A stretch of 64,000 nucleotides of DNA from DASXYG01 sp036502625 (GCA_036502625.1 DASXYG010000107.1:124001-188000); one strand, 5' to 3'; shown: positions 8,350 to 16,584, counted from the stretch's first letter. Numbers and translations are program-made. The notes: generated by a model from the sequence alone, not told the origin.

Positions 8350-9326
8350 GACGTTCTCCCGGTGGTCCGGCCGCGGGTCTGGAGCCAGACGGCGGCGAGG
8401 ATGACGGCACCTTCGATGAGGAGCTGGCCGGCCTTGCCCGCGCCGAGCAGCCCCATGAAGTTGACGAGGACGGCGATCAGGACGACGCCGATCGTGGTGA
8501 CGCCGACGCCCCCCTTGCCGCCGGTGAGCGCGGTGCCGCCCACGACGGCCGCGGCGATCGAGTCGAGGTTGAGGTTGTGCGACAGGTAGTTGTCGACGTA
8601 GCCGGAGTAGCCGGAGGTCATCAGGCCGGACAGCAATGCCGTCAGCGCGCAGATGACGTACGCGGACGCCGTGACGGCGCGGGTCGGCACGCCGGACAGC
8701 CGCGACGCCGACGGGTTCGCGCCGGTGGCGTACACGCGGCGGCCGTACGTGGTGCGGTTCAGCACGAACGCCGCCACGGCGAGCAGGACCGCGAAGATCA
8801 CGATCGGGGTGGGCACGCCGAGGACGCTCTTGGCGCCGATCCAGGCCAGCGCCGGCGGGATCGTGCCGCTGGGCGCGCCCTTCGTCCAGGCACTGAGGCC
8901 GCCCGCGACCAGGGTGAACGTCGCGAACGTGGCGACGAACGGCGGCACGCGGCGGGCCACGACCAGGCCGGCGTTCATCAGCCCGGCGCCCAGGCCGAGG
9001 CCGACCGCGGCGAGCAGGGCGAGCGGGAGCAGGCGGTTGCTGCCGTTGGTGAGCTGCGCGGACACCACCATGGCCAGGCCGAGGACGGCGCCGACGGACA
9101 GGTCGATGCCCGCGACGAGCAGCACGAACGTCTGGCCGACGGCGGCGACGCCGATGAACGCGATCTGCCGCAGGAGGTCGTCGAGGTTGCCGCCGGAGTA
9201 GAACTCCGGGGTGAGGACGGCCGCGGCGGCCAGGACGATCGCGATGCCGCCGAAGGACGCCGCCATCCGGGCCCACGGCACCGTACGGGACGGTGTGCGG
9301 GTGCGTTCGCCGGTGGCGGCCGTCAT
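8346..9326 (-). CDS. RbsC-type ABC sugar transporter permease (first copy)
   Basis: 326 residues, BPD_transp_2 family. It carries LLVAGIDLSVGAVLGLAMV, YGRRVYATGANPSASRLSGV and AAAVVGGTALTGGKGGVGVT, the same three landmarks as the permease at 4671-5645, but the two are clearly diverged in the loops. Start ATG 9326 overlaps the stop of the M20 gene (ATGA). Two permease genes flanking the binding-protein and ATPase genes is a known variant of sugar importers and implies a heterodimeric membrane pore. Confidence 0.9.
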   Translation of the reverse strand: MTAATGERTRTPSRTVPWARMAASFGGIAIVLAAAAVLTPEFYSGGNLDDLLRQIAFIGVAAVGQTFVLLVAGIDLSVGAVLGLAMVVSAQLTNGSNRLLPLALLAAVGLGLGAGLMNAGLVVARRVPPFVATFATFTLVAGGLSAWTKGAPSGTIPPALAWIGAKSVLGVPTPIVIFAVLLAVAAFVLNRTTYGRRVYATGANPSASRLSGVPTRAVTASAYVICALTALLSGLMTSGYSGYVDNYLSHNLNLDSIAAAVVGGTALTGGKGGVGVTTIGVVLIAVLVNFMGLLGAGKAGQLLIEGAVILAAVWLQTRGRTTGRTS

Positions 9327-10567
9327 GGCGTCACCTCCCCCGCGCAGAACACGGCCGCCAGCTCGCGGTAGACGTCCACGGCCTGCTCGACGGCGGCCAC
9401 CGAGACCCATTCGTCGCGGCCGTGGCAGCGCTTCAGCAGGCCGGGCCCGACGGCGGGGAGCGTGGGCAGCCCGGCGCGGCCGTGCAGCCAGGCCGCGTCG
9501 GTGGTGCCGGGGAACACGCTGTCGGGCGGTGCCGCGCCGAGCACGCGCTCGCACGCCGTACGGACCGCCGCGACGACCGGGTGGCCCGCGGGGACCTCGG
9601 TGCCGGGGAGCCAGTCGCAGGGCGGGGCGTCGTAGCCCGCGGTGGCGCGCAGGCGCGGGTTCGCTTTCATCTGGGCGGCCAGGAAGGCGTGGAGCTCGGC
9701 GTCGAATCCGTCGCGGTCCATGCCGGGCAGGAGCCGCACCTCGGCGTCGAAATACGCCTCGCCTGGGATGACGCCGTAGCCGACGCCGCCGCCGACGCGC
9801 AGCCCCGCGTTGACGGTCGCCGCCCAGCCCTCGATCGGGTCGTGGCCGGGGACGGACGGGCGGAAGCCGTCGGCGAACGCGGCCAGCAGCCGGGCCATCT
9901 CCACGGACGCGTTCACCGCGCCCGTACGCTCCGCCAGGCTGGAGTGGCCCTGGTCGCCGCCGGCGGTGACGCGCAGGCGCGCGATGCCGCGGCTGACCCG
10001 GTGGAGCCGGTCCCAGTCGGCGTCGATGCCGCCGGGCTCGCCGATGACGACCGCGTCGATGGGCGGGAGCCCCGCCTCCGCGAGGGCGCCCTCGGCGAGG
10101 TGGCGCGCGCCGTACGCCGCGCCGTCCTCCTCGTCCGCGGTGAACAGCAGCGTCAGCCGCCCGCGCGGCGGCCCGCCGGCGGCGAGCGCGGCGGCCGCCT
10201 CGGCCATGGCCGCGACCGCGCCCTTCATGTCCGCCGAGCCCAGGCCGTACAGCCGGTCGCCGTCGATGGTGGCGCGCATCGGGTCGACGCTCCAGACGGC
10301 GTCGCCGACGGGTTTGGTGTCGAGGTGGCCGGACAGGCACAGGTGCCGCCCGCCGGGCCCGAAGTCGAGCGTGACCAGGAGGTTCGGCCGGTCGGTGGCC
10401 CGTGCGATCGTCACCGGCGCGGGAAGCCCGCGCTCGCGCAACGCGGCGGCGACCACCTCGGCCGCGGCCCCCTCACCGCCGGGCGGGTTCGGGCTCGGCG
10501 CCGCGACGAGCGCGGCCGTCAGGTCGATGACCGAGGAACGGCCGCGACCATCAGGGCCGTCGGTCAT
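9323..10567 (-). CDS. M20-family metallo-deacylase/peptidase (ArgE/DapE-like)
   Basis: 414 residues. Metal-binding motifs of clan MH are present: CLSGHLDTKP (His and Asp), GLGSADMKGA, TADEEDGAAYGA (catalytic Glu and metal ligand) and late TTDAAWLHGRAG. The dimerisation/lid domain lies between about residues 185 and 300. Such enzymes cleave N-acyl groups or small peptides. It is the first gene of the operon, 38 bp downstream of the operator palindrome, and overlaps the permease start by 4 bp. Its presence ahead of a sugar importer suggests that the imported compound is an N-acylated or amino-acid-conjugated sugar acid; this is an inference and it could equally be a promiscuous deacylase. Confidence 0.88.
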   Translation of the reverse strand: MTDGPDGRGRSSVIDLTAALVAAPSPNPPGGEGAAAEVVAAALRERGLPAPVTIARATDRPNLLVTLDFGPGGRHLCLSGHLDTKPVGDAVWSVDPMRATIDGDRLYGLGSADMKGAVAAMAEAAAALAAGGPPRGRLTLLFTADEEDGAAYGARHLAEGALAEAGLPPIDAVVIGEPGGIDADWDRLHRVSRGIARLRVTAGGDQGHSSLAERTGAVNASVEMARLLAAFADGFRPSVPGHDPIEGWAATVNAGLRVGGGVGYGVIPGEAYFDAEVRLLPGMDRDGFDAELHAFLAAQMKANPRLRATAGYDAPPCDWLPGTEVPAGHPVVAAVRTACERVLGAAPPDSVFPGTTDAAWLHGRAGLPTLPAVGPGLLKRCHGRDEWVSVAAVEQAVDVYRELAAVFCAGEVTP

Positions 10568-10604
10568 GGATCGCTCCCGGGGGTCTGGAGGAACCGGCTT
10601 GTGA

Positions 10605-10625
10605 TTATGGACCCCAGGTCCATAA
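10605..10625. promoter_or_regulatory. Operator palindrome in front of the sugar-acid operon
   Basis: Perfect 9-bp inverted repeat TTATGGACC / GGTCCATAA separated by CCA. It ends 38 bp before the ATG of the M20 gene, a position that would block the promoter. The same 19-bp core recurs with two changes over the start codon of the IclR-family gene at 13238-14029 (site 14012-14030), so I infer it is that regulator's binding site. It is one of the few AT-containing stretches in the neighbourhood. Confidence 0.75.
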
Positions 10626-10709
10626 GTGCCCCGACGCTATGACCAACGCCGAACCGAAATCAAGAGTCAGGTCAGCACAAAATTGCGAGGAGCCTCACAG
10701 GCGGGCGGC

Positions 10710-11000
10710 TCAGCTCCGTCGGGCGGACGGGGGCCGCCGCGCCTTCGCGCCGCGGGCGGGCTGGTTGATCTCGGCCCATACCGTGTCGAGGGAGAGGCCG
10801 AGGACGTCGGCGATCGCGGCGATGGTCGGGAAGGCGGGGGTCGCGACGCGGCCGGACTCGATCTTCCTGAGGGTCTCCGGCGAGACGCGCGCGTCGAGCG
10901 CGGTCTCGAGCATCGAGCGCTCTCCCCTGGCGCGGCGCAGCAGGGCACCGAGGCGCTGCCCGCGTTCGACCTCCGCGGGGGTGAGCGGCAACCTGACCAT
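10710..11000 (-). CDS. XRE-family helix-turn-helix regulator
   Basis: 96 residues. A Cro/CI-type HTH runs from about residue 15 to 75 (GALLRRARGERSMLETALDARVSPETLRKIESGRV, then AFPTIAAIADVLGLSLDTVWAEI), with a short basic tail ending PPSARRS. It is cytoplasmic and DNA-binding. It is transcribed away from the methionine aminopeptidase gene with only 66 bp between start codons, so it probably regulates itself and that gene. XRE/map pairs of this kind are common in actinomycetes. No effector domain is present. Confidence 0.88.
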   Translation of the reverse strand: MVRLPLTPAEVERGQRLGALLRRARGERSMLETALDARVSPETLRKIESGRVATPAFPTIAAIADVLGLSLDTVWAEINQPARGAKARRPPSARRS

Positions 11001-11016
11001 GATGCCGATTCTAATA

Positions 11017-11040
11017 CCGGGATAACATGGCCGGGATAGT
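11017..11040. promoter_or_regulatory. Candidate operator: direct repeat in the XRE/map divergent promoter
   Basis: Direct repeat CCGGGATAAC (11017-11026) and CCGGGATAGT (11031-11040), 14 bp apart, with an overlapping ATAAC / GTTAT inverted pair (11022-11026, 11039-11043). It lies in the AT-richer 66-bp spacer between the two divergent start codons. Binding by the XRE protein is inferred only from position. Confidence 0.4.
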
Positions 11041-11066
11041 TATTGGGCACGTGAGGAAGGCGCCGC

Positions 11067-11843
11067 ATGATCGAGATCCTGAACCCCACCGAACTGCCCC
11101 AGGCGAGGGAGACGGGCGCCCTGGTCGGCGGCATCCTGCAGACGCTGAAGAGCCGTACCGAGGTCGGCACGAACCTCCTGGACATCGACCGGTGGACCCA
11201 GGCCATGATCGCCGAGGCCGGGGCGCTGTCCTGCTACGTCGACTACGCGCCCTCCTTCGGGCGCGGCCCGTTCGGCCACTACATCTGCACGTCCGTCAAC
11301 GACGCCGTGCTGCACGGCCTGCCCCACGACTACGCCCTCGCCGACGGCGACCTGCTCTCCCTTGACCTCGCCGTCTCCAAAGGCGGCGTCGCCGCCGACT
11401 CCGCCATCAGCTTCATCGTGGGCGAATCACGGCCCCCGGAGAGCGTCGCGATGATCGCCGCGACCGAACGCGCGCTGAGCGCGGGCATCGCCGCCGCCGT
11501 CCCCGGCGCCCGCATCGGCGACATCTCCCACGCCATCGGGACGGTCCTCACTGAGGCGGGCTACCCGATCAACACCCAGTTCGGCGGCCACGGCATCGGC
11601 TCGACGATGCACCAGGACCCCCACATCGCCAACACCGGCCACCCCGGCCACGGCTACAAACTCCGCCCCGGCCTCTTGCTGGCCCTGGAGCCCTGGATCA
11701 TGTCCAACACCGCCGACCTCATCACCGACCCCGACGGCTGGACCCTCAGAAGCGCCACCGGCTCCCGCACAGCCCACAGCGAACACACCATCGCCATCAC
11801 CCCTACAGGCCCCCAAATCCTCACCACCCCAACCCACCCCTAA
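11067..11843 (+). CDS. map: Type I methionine aminopeptidase
   Basis: 258 residues, pita-bread metallopeptidase that removes the initiator Met. All five metal ligands can be aligned: Asp in LSLDLAVS, Asp in AADSAI, His in FGGHGIGSTMH, Glu in LALEPW and Glu in AHSEHTIAI. SVNDAVLHGLP is the conserved substrate-pocket His region. ATG 11067 is preceded by GAGGAAGG at 7-8 nt. There is no N-terminal zinc-finger or SH3-binding extension. The hydrophilic Thr/Pro tail is followed by a repeat-filled gap. Given the adjacent XRE regulator it is probably an accessory rather than the housekeeping copy. Confidence 0.92.
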   Translation: MIEILNPTELPQARETGALVGGILQTLKSRTEVGTNLLDIDRWTQAMIAEAGALSCYVDYAPSFGRGPFGHYICTSVNDAVLHGLPHDYALADGDLLSLDLAVSKGGVAADSAISFIVGESRPPESVAMIAATERALSAGIAAAVPGARIGDISHAIGTVLTEAGYPINTQFGGHGIGSTMHQDPHIANTGHPGHGYKLRPGLLLALEPWIMSNTADLITDPDGWTLRSATGSRTAHSEHTIAITPTGPQILTTPTHP

Positions 11844-11879
11844 CCCACACCCCGCCCCCAGCCACCCACCGCAAACCCC

Positions 11880-12098
11880 GCGCCACCCGGCACCCCGCAC
11901 CCGTACGCGGCACCCGTACGCGGCACCCGCCACCCGCCACCCGGCACCCAGCGCCACCGACCCCCGGCGCCACCAGGAACCCGGCACCCTGCACCCGTAC
12001 TCGGCACCCGCACTCGGCACTCGGCACCCGGCACCCGGCACCCGGCACCCGGCACCCGGCACCCGGCACCCGGCACCCGGCACCCGGCACCCGGCACC
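11880..12098. repeat. Short tandem repeat tract (GGCACCC heptamers)
   Basis: The core 12023-12098 is about 11 uninterrupted copies of the 7-mer GGCACCC. Upstream, 11880-12022 holds degenerate versions (CGCCACCC, CACTCGG, and a duplicated 14-mer CACCCGTACGCGG). It lies downstream of map and upstream of the 75-bp elements. Length 7 gives open frames in all three phases, so the tract looks coding but I see no start, Shine-Dalgarno or known protein. It is a likely polymorphic (VNTR) locus. Confidence 0.85.
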
Positions 12099-12144
12099 GA
12101 TGATCCCGCTCACTCCATAGACCCAGGCGAACACCCCACCAAGG

Positions 12145-12428
12145 GCGGCAGCCTCGCGGCCCAGCAAAGAACACGCATGCCCTAGGACGCGGAAAATCTG
12201 TCGCGCGCAGCGCGGCCTTTGCCAGGCGACGGCCCGCAACCCACCCCACACACTCCCGGAGAACCCCACACACGCGCCCCGGCCACCCCCGACGCCGCGC
12301 ACGACACCCCCGAGGCCCCGTACACAGGCAACCCACCGCGCCGACCCCCAAGAGCGGCAGCCTCGCGGCCCAGCAAAGAACACGCATGCCCTAGGACGCG
12401 GAAAATCTGTCGCGCGCAGCGCGGCCTT
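12145..12428 (+). repeat. Two identical copies of the 75-bp interspersed element
   Basis: Copies at 12145-12219 and 12354-12428 are identical over 75 bp. Each starts GCGGCAGCCTCGCGGCCCA, has an ACGCGGAAAATCTG box and ends in the hairpin CGCGC-GCA-GCGCG followed by GCCTT. They are separated by 134 bp of unrelated GC-rich sequence. The same family fills the gaps at 19.15-19.92, 21.93-22.99 and 28.60-28.90 kb. I see no gene between 11844 and 12710. Confidence 0.9.
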
Positions 12429-12529
12429 CGTCAGACCGCGGCCACAACCCGCCCCACGCGCGCCCCAGCCAGAACAGCAGCCGCAACCCCGCCATGAAGC
12501 AAACAGGACGCGGGGTGCGGAGCACAGGA

Positions 12530-12703
12530 CGCGAAGCGAGGGGCTGCGAGGCCCGCGGGGGAGGTACGTAGCGCAGGGGGTGCGGGACACGGAGCGAGCG
12601 GCTCCGAGGCCCGCGGCGGAGGTACGTAGCGCAGGGGGTGCGGGACACGGAGCGAGCGGCTGCGAGGCCCGCGGGGGAGGTACGTGACCCAGGGGACGCA
12701 GGG
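12530..12703. repeat. 58-bp tandem repeat, three copies
   Basis: The block CGAGGCCCGCGG...GGTACGT recurs at 12547, 12605 and 12663, exactly 58 bp apart. Copies 1 and 2 differ at a few bases; copy 3 diverges after GGTACGTG. The array stops 8 bp before the stop codon of the PPOX gene and may act as its 3' region. No gene is supported here. Confidence 0.85.
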
Positions 12704-12710
12704 CGCGGGG

Positions 12711-13187
12711 TCAGTAGCGTTTGGCCCAGTCGTTGCCCTGCCAGGTGGTGATTTCGCGGGGTTCCAGGCGGAAGAGCCAGCGGGGCTTGTCGCGGGTCGG
12801 GTCCAGGTACGCGGCGCCGTTGCCGCCCAGGTATCGCGAGGACATGCTCTCCGCGATCGGGACCCACCGGCCGCCGACGTTCGGTTCCTCGACCAGCAAG
12901 GCCGTGCACTGGGCGATCACCTTGCGCTGGGTGCCGGCCTCGTCGATGGTGAGGGCGCAGCGGGGGTCGCGGCGGAGGTGGCGGGCCCAGGCGGACTTCT
13001 CGCGCGGCACCACCCACCAGCCGCCGTCCGCCCACTCGTGCCAGCACGGTACGACGTACGGCCAGCCGGTCTCGTCGAGGCAGGCCAGCCGTGCGATGTG
13101 CGGCTCGGCCAGGAACGCGGTGAACTCCTCGGCGGACAGCCTGCCGATCTTGCCCCGCCAGCTCTGGTCGTGGCTCGGCTGCGACAT
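12711..13187 (-). CDS. Pyridoxamine 5'-phosphate oxidase-fold (PPOX) protein
   Basis: 158 residues, split beta-barrel flavin-binding fold. FTAFLAEPHIARLACLDETGWPYVVPCWHEWADG is the standard N-terminal strand pair, followed by WWVVPREKSAWARHLRRDPRCALTID. ATG 13187 has GAGGAG 7 nt upstream. In actinomycetes such small proteins bind FMN, F420 or haem and reduce small molecules or degrade haem; which applies here cannot be told from the sequence. It lies 50 bp beyond the stop of the IclR gene, on the same strand, and could be read through from it. Confidence 0.82.
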   Translation of the reverse strand: MSQPSHDQSWRGKIGRLSAEEFTAFLAEPHIARLACLDETGWPYVVPCWHEWADGGWWVVPREKSAWARHLRRDPRCALTIDEAGTQRKVIAQCTALLVEEPNVGGRWVPIAESMSSRYLGGNGAAYLDPTRDKPRWLFRLEPREITTWQGNDWAKRY

Positions 13188-13237
13188 GGGACTCCTCTCG
13201 GCCGGGGCACGGCGGCCCCGTACGGGTGCGGGGGCGG

Positions 13238-14029
13238 TCAGGCGCGCGGGCGGTACCCGAGGCGGCGGGACAGTTCCAGGCCCGCCGCGGCGACGTCCGG
13301 CGACAGCGCGGCCATGCGCTCGCGGGTCATCCGCGCGATCGGGCCGGCCACGCTGAACGCGGCGACCGCGCGGCCGTGGTGGTCGAAGACGGGCGCGCCG
13401 GTGCAGCGCACGCCCTCCTCGTTCTCGACGTCGTCGACGGAGTAGCCCACCCGGCGGACGCGGGCCAGCTCCGCCCGCAGGCTCTCCTCGTCGGTGATGG
13501 TGTTCTCCGTACGGCGTTCGAACCCGGCCGCGACCACCTTGTCGATCACGGTGTCGTCGGCGTACGCGAGCATGGCCTTGCCGAGGCCCGTGCAGTACAG
13601 CGGATTCGTGGCGCCGACGCGGGAGAACATGCGCAGCGAATGCGGGCTGTCGACCTTGTCGATGTAGAGCATGCGCGCGCCGTCGATGATGCCGAGGTGC
13701 GCGGTCTCGCCGCTGACCTCGGCCAGGTGGGCCAGCAGGTCGGCGGCCTCGCCGCGGAGGTCCAGGTGGTCGATGAACGCCGACCCCCACACGGCGCACT
13801 GCGCGCCCAGGCGGTAGACGCCCGCGTCGTCGCAGCGGACGAGGCCGGCCTCGGTGAGGGCGTCGAGCAGCCGCAGGGCGGTGGCCTTGGGCACGTCGGC
13901 GCGGCGGATCACCTCGGCGAGGCGCAGGCCGCGGGGGTGTGCGGCCAGGAGGTCGACCAGTGCGAGCCCCTTGGTCAGCGCCTTCGCGGATCCGGAGACA
14001 TCGCGCGTCGTTTTGGACTGCTGGTCCAT
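13238..14029 (-). CDS. IclR-family transcriptional regulator
   Basis: 263 residues. Winged HTH at about 15-70 (ALTKGLALVDLLAAHPRGLRLAEVIRRADVPKATALRLLDAL) and a GAF-like effector domain to the end (GVYRLGAQC, MLYIDKVDSPHSLRMFSRVG, YCTGLGKAMLAY, GVRCTGAPVFDHHG, SVAGPIARMT). I use ATG 14029 (MDQQSKTT): longer in-frame starts would run into prfC, whose stop is 26 bp away. The start codon lies inside a 19-bp palindrome matching the operator of the sugar-acid operon, implying autorepression and control of genes 2062-10567. The ligand is probably KDG or a related sugar acid, as for KdgR-type IclR proteins (inference). Confidence 0.9.
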   Translation of the reverse strand: MDQQSKTTRDVSGSAKALTKGLALVDLLAAHPRGLRLAEVIRRADVPKATALRLLDALTEAGLVRCDDAGVYRLGAQCAVWGSAFIDHLDLRGEAADLLAHLAEVSGETAHLGIIDGARMLYIDKVDSPHSLRMFSRVGATNPLYCTGLGKAMLAYADDTVIDKVVAAGFERRTENTITDEESLRAELARVRRVGYSVDDVENEEGVRCTGAPVFDHHGRAVAAFSVAGPIARMTRERMAALSPDVAAAGLELSRRLGYRPRA

Positions 14030-14030
14030 A
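14012..14030. promoter_or_regulatory. Operator-like palindrome covering the iclR-type start codon
   Basis: On the + strand TTTGGACT, GCT, GGTCCATA; 8-bp arms pair at 6 positions. It matches the site at 10606-10624 in 17 of the 19 positions when the spacer is ignored. The CAT at 14027-14029 is the regulator's start codon on the minus strand, so bound protein would block its own transcription or initiation. Confidence 0.7.
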
Positions 14031-14055
14031 GCGGGGACCCTACCAGGCCGGGCCG

Positions 14056-15678
14056 CTACTCCCGGCCGGCGATCAGCGGGTCGAGACGGACGCCCTCGTG
14101 GTCGCGGACGACCGCGTTGAGCCGCCACCGGTCGCTGAACAGCGCGAGCCGGGCGCCGTCGAGGTTGCGGGTCAGCACCTCGGTGCCGCGCTCCCCCGCG
14201 AGCGCCGCCTCGCCGTCGTCGTCCGTACGGCGGGCGATCTTGTAGTCGAGGTGCTGGAGCTCGGCCGGCGCGGAGAACTCGTGCTCCAGGCGGTGCAGCA
14301 CCACGTCGAACTGCAGCGGGCCCACGGCGGCGAGCACCGGGGCCTGGTCGCCGCGGACGTCGGAGCGCAGCACCTGGACGACGCCCTCGGTGTCGAGCTG
14401 CTCGATGCCCTTGCGGAACTGCTTGTGCTTCCCGCCGTCCTTGCAGCGCACGACCGCGAAATGCTCGGGCGCGAAGCTCGGGATCGGCGGGAACTCCACC
14501 GCGGCCCCGTCGTACAGCGTGTCGCCCGGACGCAGCGCGGTGGCGTTGACCAGGCCGATCACGTCGCCGGGGTACGCCTCGTCAACGGTGTGCCGGTCGG
14601 CGCCGAACATGGCCTGGGCGTACTTCGTGGCGAACGGGCGGCCGGTCGCGGCGTGGGTGAGCACCATGCCGCGGCTGAACCGGCCGGAGCAGACGCGGAC
14701 GAACGCGATGCGGTCGCGGTGCGCCTTGTCCATATTGGCCTGGACCTTGAAGACGAGGCCGGAGAACGGGCCGTCGACCGGACGCGGCCGGTCGGCTACG
14801 TCGTGCCGCGCGGACGGGCGCGGCGCCAGTGCGCACAGGGCGTCGAGCAGCCGTCGTACGCCGAAGTTCGGCAGGGCGGCGCCGAACAGCGTCGGCGTGG
14901 ACTCCCCGGCCAGGAACGACTCCACGTCGACGGCGGCGCCGATCTCGTCGAGCAGCGCCAGCTCCTCCACGGCCGTGTCGTACGCGGCGCCCTCGCGCGC
15001 CGCCGCGTCGTCGGCGGACAGCCGCTCCTCCTCGGCGCGGCCCGCGCCGCCGGGCGTGCGGGTGAACGCGGTGTACTCCCCCGACCCGCGCTCGATGAGG
15101 CCGCGGAAGTCGCCGGCGATGCCGACCGGCCAGTTCAGCGGGGTGGGGCGCAGCTTGATGCGCTGCTCGATCTCGTCGAGCAGCTCCAGCGGCTCGCGGC
15201 CGGGGCGGTCCCACTTGTTGACGAACGTGATCACCGGGATGCGCCGGTTGCGGCAGACGTCGAACAGCTTCAGCGTCTGCGGTTCGAGGCCCTTCGCGGA
15301 GTCGAGCAGCATGATCGCGCAGTCGACGGCCTCGAGCACGCGGTAGGTGTCCTCGGAGAAGTCGGCGTGGCCGGGGGTGTCGAGCAGGTTCAGGACCGCG
15401 TCGCCGTAGTCGAAGCGCAGCACGGCCGAGGTGATCGAGATGCCGCGGTCGCGCTCCATGGCCATCCAGTCGGACGTGACGCCGCGCCGGCCGGCCTTGC
15501 CGTGCACCGCGCCGGCCTCGGAGATCGCCGAGGCGTGCAGCGCCAGCGCCTCCGTCAGCGTGGACTTGCCCGCGTCCGGGTGGGAGATGACCGCGAACGT
15601 CCGCCGCCGCCCGGCCTCTTCGGACACGCCTCCGTCTGCGGCACCGGGTCGGACCCCGGCCGCGTCCACCACCGTCAC
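14056..15678 (-). CDS. prfC: Peptide chain release factor 3
   Basis: 540 residues, translational GTPase that recycles RF1/RF2 from the ribosome. G1 SHPDAGKSTLTEAL, switch region RGVTSDWMAMERDRGISITS, G3 DTPGHADFSEDTYR and G4 NKWDRPGR are intact, and the C-terminal domain motif KHKQFRKGIEQL is typical of RF3 rather than EF-G. Length matches the family (about 530). The first 25 residues before RRRTFAVISHPD are a non-conserved extension, so the true start could be slightly downstream. It is transcribed toward the IclR gene, 26 bp apart. Confidence 0.95.
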   Translation of the reverse strand: MTVVDAAGVRPGAADGGVSEEAGRRRTFAVISHPDAGKSTLTEALALHASAISEAGAVHGKAGRRGVTSDWMAMERDRGISITSAVLRFDYGDAVLNLLDTPGHADFSEDTYRVLEAVDCAIMLLDSAKGLEPQTLKLFDVCRNRRIPVITFVNKWDRPGREPLELLDEIEQRIKLRPTPLNWPVGIAGDFRGLIERGSGEYTAFTRTPGGAGRAEEERLSADDAAAREGAAYDTAVEELALLDEIGAAVDVESFLAGESTPTLFGAALPNFGVRRLLDALCALAPRPSARHDVADRPRPVDGPFSGLVFKVQANMDKAHRDRIAFVRVCSGRFSRGMVLTHAATGRPFATKYAQAMFGADRHTVDEAYPGDVIGLVNATALRPGDTLYDGAAVEFPPIPSFAPEHFAVVRCKDGGKHKQFRKGIEQLDTEGVVQVLRSDVRGDQAPVLAAVGPLQFDVVLHRLEHEFSAPAELQHLDYKIARRTDDDGEAALAGERGTEVLTRNLDGARLALFSDRWRLNAVVRDHEGVRLDPLIAGRE

Positions 15679-15831
15679 CTGCGAATCGTCCCCTCTGCGT
15701 CACCCCGCGGGCCCGTACGGGCCGGTTTCACTGTACCGGCGCGCGACCCGCGCCCCGGCCGCCGCCGGTCCGCTGCGTATCCTGACTCGCGATCACGGGG
15801 GCAGGCGTACGGCGGTGAAGGGAGCCCGGTG

Positions 15832-16584
15832 ATGGCACGGCTACAGGACAAGGTCGCGATCGTGACCGGTTCGTCCAGCGGCATCGGCGAGTCGATCGCG
15901 CGCTCGCTGGCCGCCGAGGGCGCGCACGTGGTGGTGAACTCGTCGTCGTCCGTGGACGCCGGGCAGGCGGTCGCGCGTGCGCTGCCGCACGACGCGATCT
16001 ACGTCCAGGCGGACATCGCGTCGCCGGAGTCCTGCGCGGCGCTGGTCGAGGCGGCCGTCGAGAAGTGGGGCCGGCTGGACATCCTGGTGAACAACGCGGG
16101 GACCACGAAGGTCATCCCGCACGACGACCTGGACGCCGTGACGGACGAGGTCTTCCAGCGCATCCTCGACGTCAACGTGCTCGGCACCTGGCGGATGATC
16201 CGTACGGCCGCGCCGCACCTGCGCGCCGCCGGGGCGAACGGCGACGGTCCCGGCTCGATCGTGAACATCACGTCTTTGGCGGGGGTGCGGCCGAGCGGGA
16301 GCTCCGTGCCGTACGCGGTGTCGAAGGCCGGGCTGAACCACATGACGCGGCTGCTCGCGAAGTCGCTCGGGCCGGACATCCGGGTGAACGCCGTCGCCCC
16401 TGGCCTGATCGCCACGCCGTGGACCGCCGACTGGGACGCCGCCCACGCCGGGGTCGCGAAGGCCGCGCCATTGCGCCGCTCGGGCGAGCCGGAGGAGATC
16501 GCCGACGCGACGCTCGGGCTGCTGCTGTCCGCGTACGCCACCGGCCAGGTGCTGACGGTCGACGGCGGTCTCGGGCTGACCTAA
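15832..16584 (+). CDS. Short-chain dehydrogenase/reductase
   Basis: 250 residues, classical SDR Rossmann fold using NAD(P)H. Cofactor loop TGSSSGIGES at about residue 12, NNAGTT near 85, catalytic Ser in NITSLAGV, and YAVSKAG as the YxxxK motif. The C-terminal TGQVLTVDGGLGLT is the standard ending. An AAGGGAG ribosome site (15819-15825) precedes ATG 15832. It stands divergent to prfC and 62 bp ahead of the PadR gene. Substrate unknown. Confidence 0.9.
   Translation: MARLQDKVAIVTGSSSGIGESIARSLAAEGAHVVVNSSSSVDAGQAVARALPHDAIYVQADIASPESCAALVEAAVEKWGRLDILVNNAGTTKVIPHDDLDAVTDEVFQRILDVNVLGTWRMIRTAAPHLRAAGANGDGPGSIVNITSLAGVRPSGSSVPYAVSKAGLNHMTRLLAKSLGPDIRVNAVAPGLIATPWTADWDAAHAGVAKAAPLRRSGEPEEIADATLGLLLSAYATGQVLTVDGGLGLT

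Noticed and set aside
8346..10340. Permease extended upstream to 664 residues
   Set aside because: The extension runs through the M20 gene in another frame; ATG 9326 with ATGA overlap fits family length.
12023..12098. CRISPR-like or telomere-like GGCACCC array
   Set aside because: Continuous 7-mer with no spacers; a simple tandem repeat.
11844..12710. Several long open frames in both strands across the repeat gap
   Set aside because: They arise from repeats of 7 and 58 bp and GC bias; no start with ribosome site, no recognisable protein, and frames run through repeated units.
13238..14128. IclR protein starting at 14128
   Set aside because: Would overlap prfC by 73 bp and add an Arg/Pro-rich non-family segment; ATG 14029 fits.
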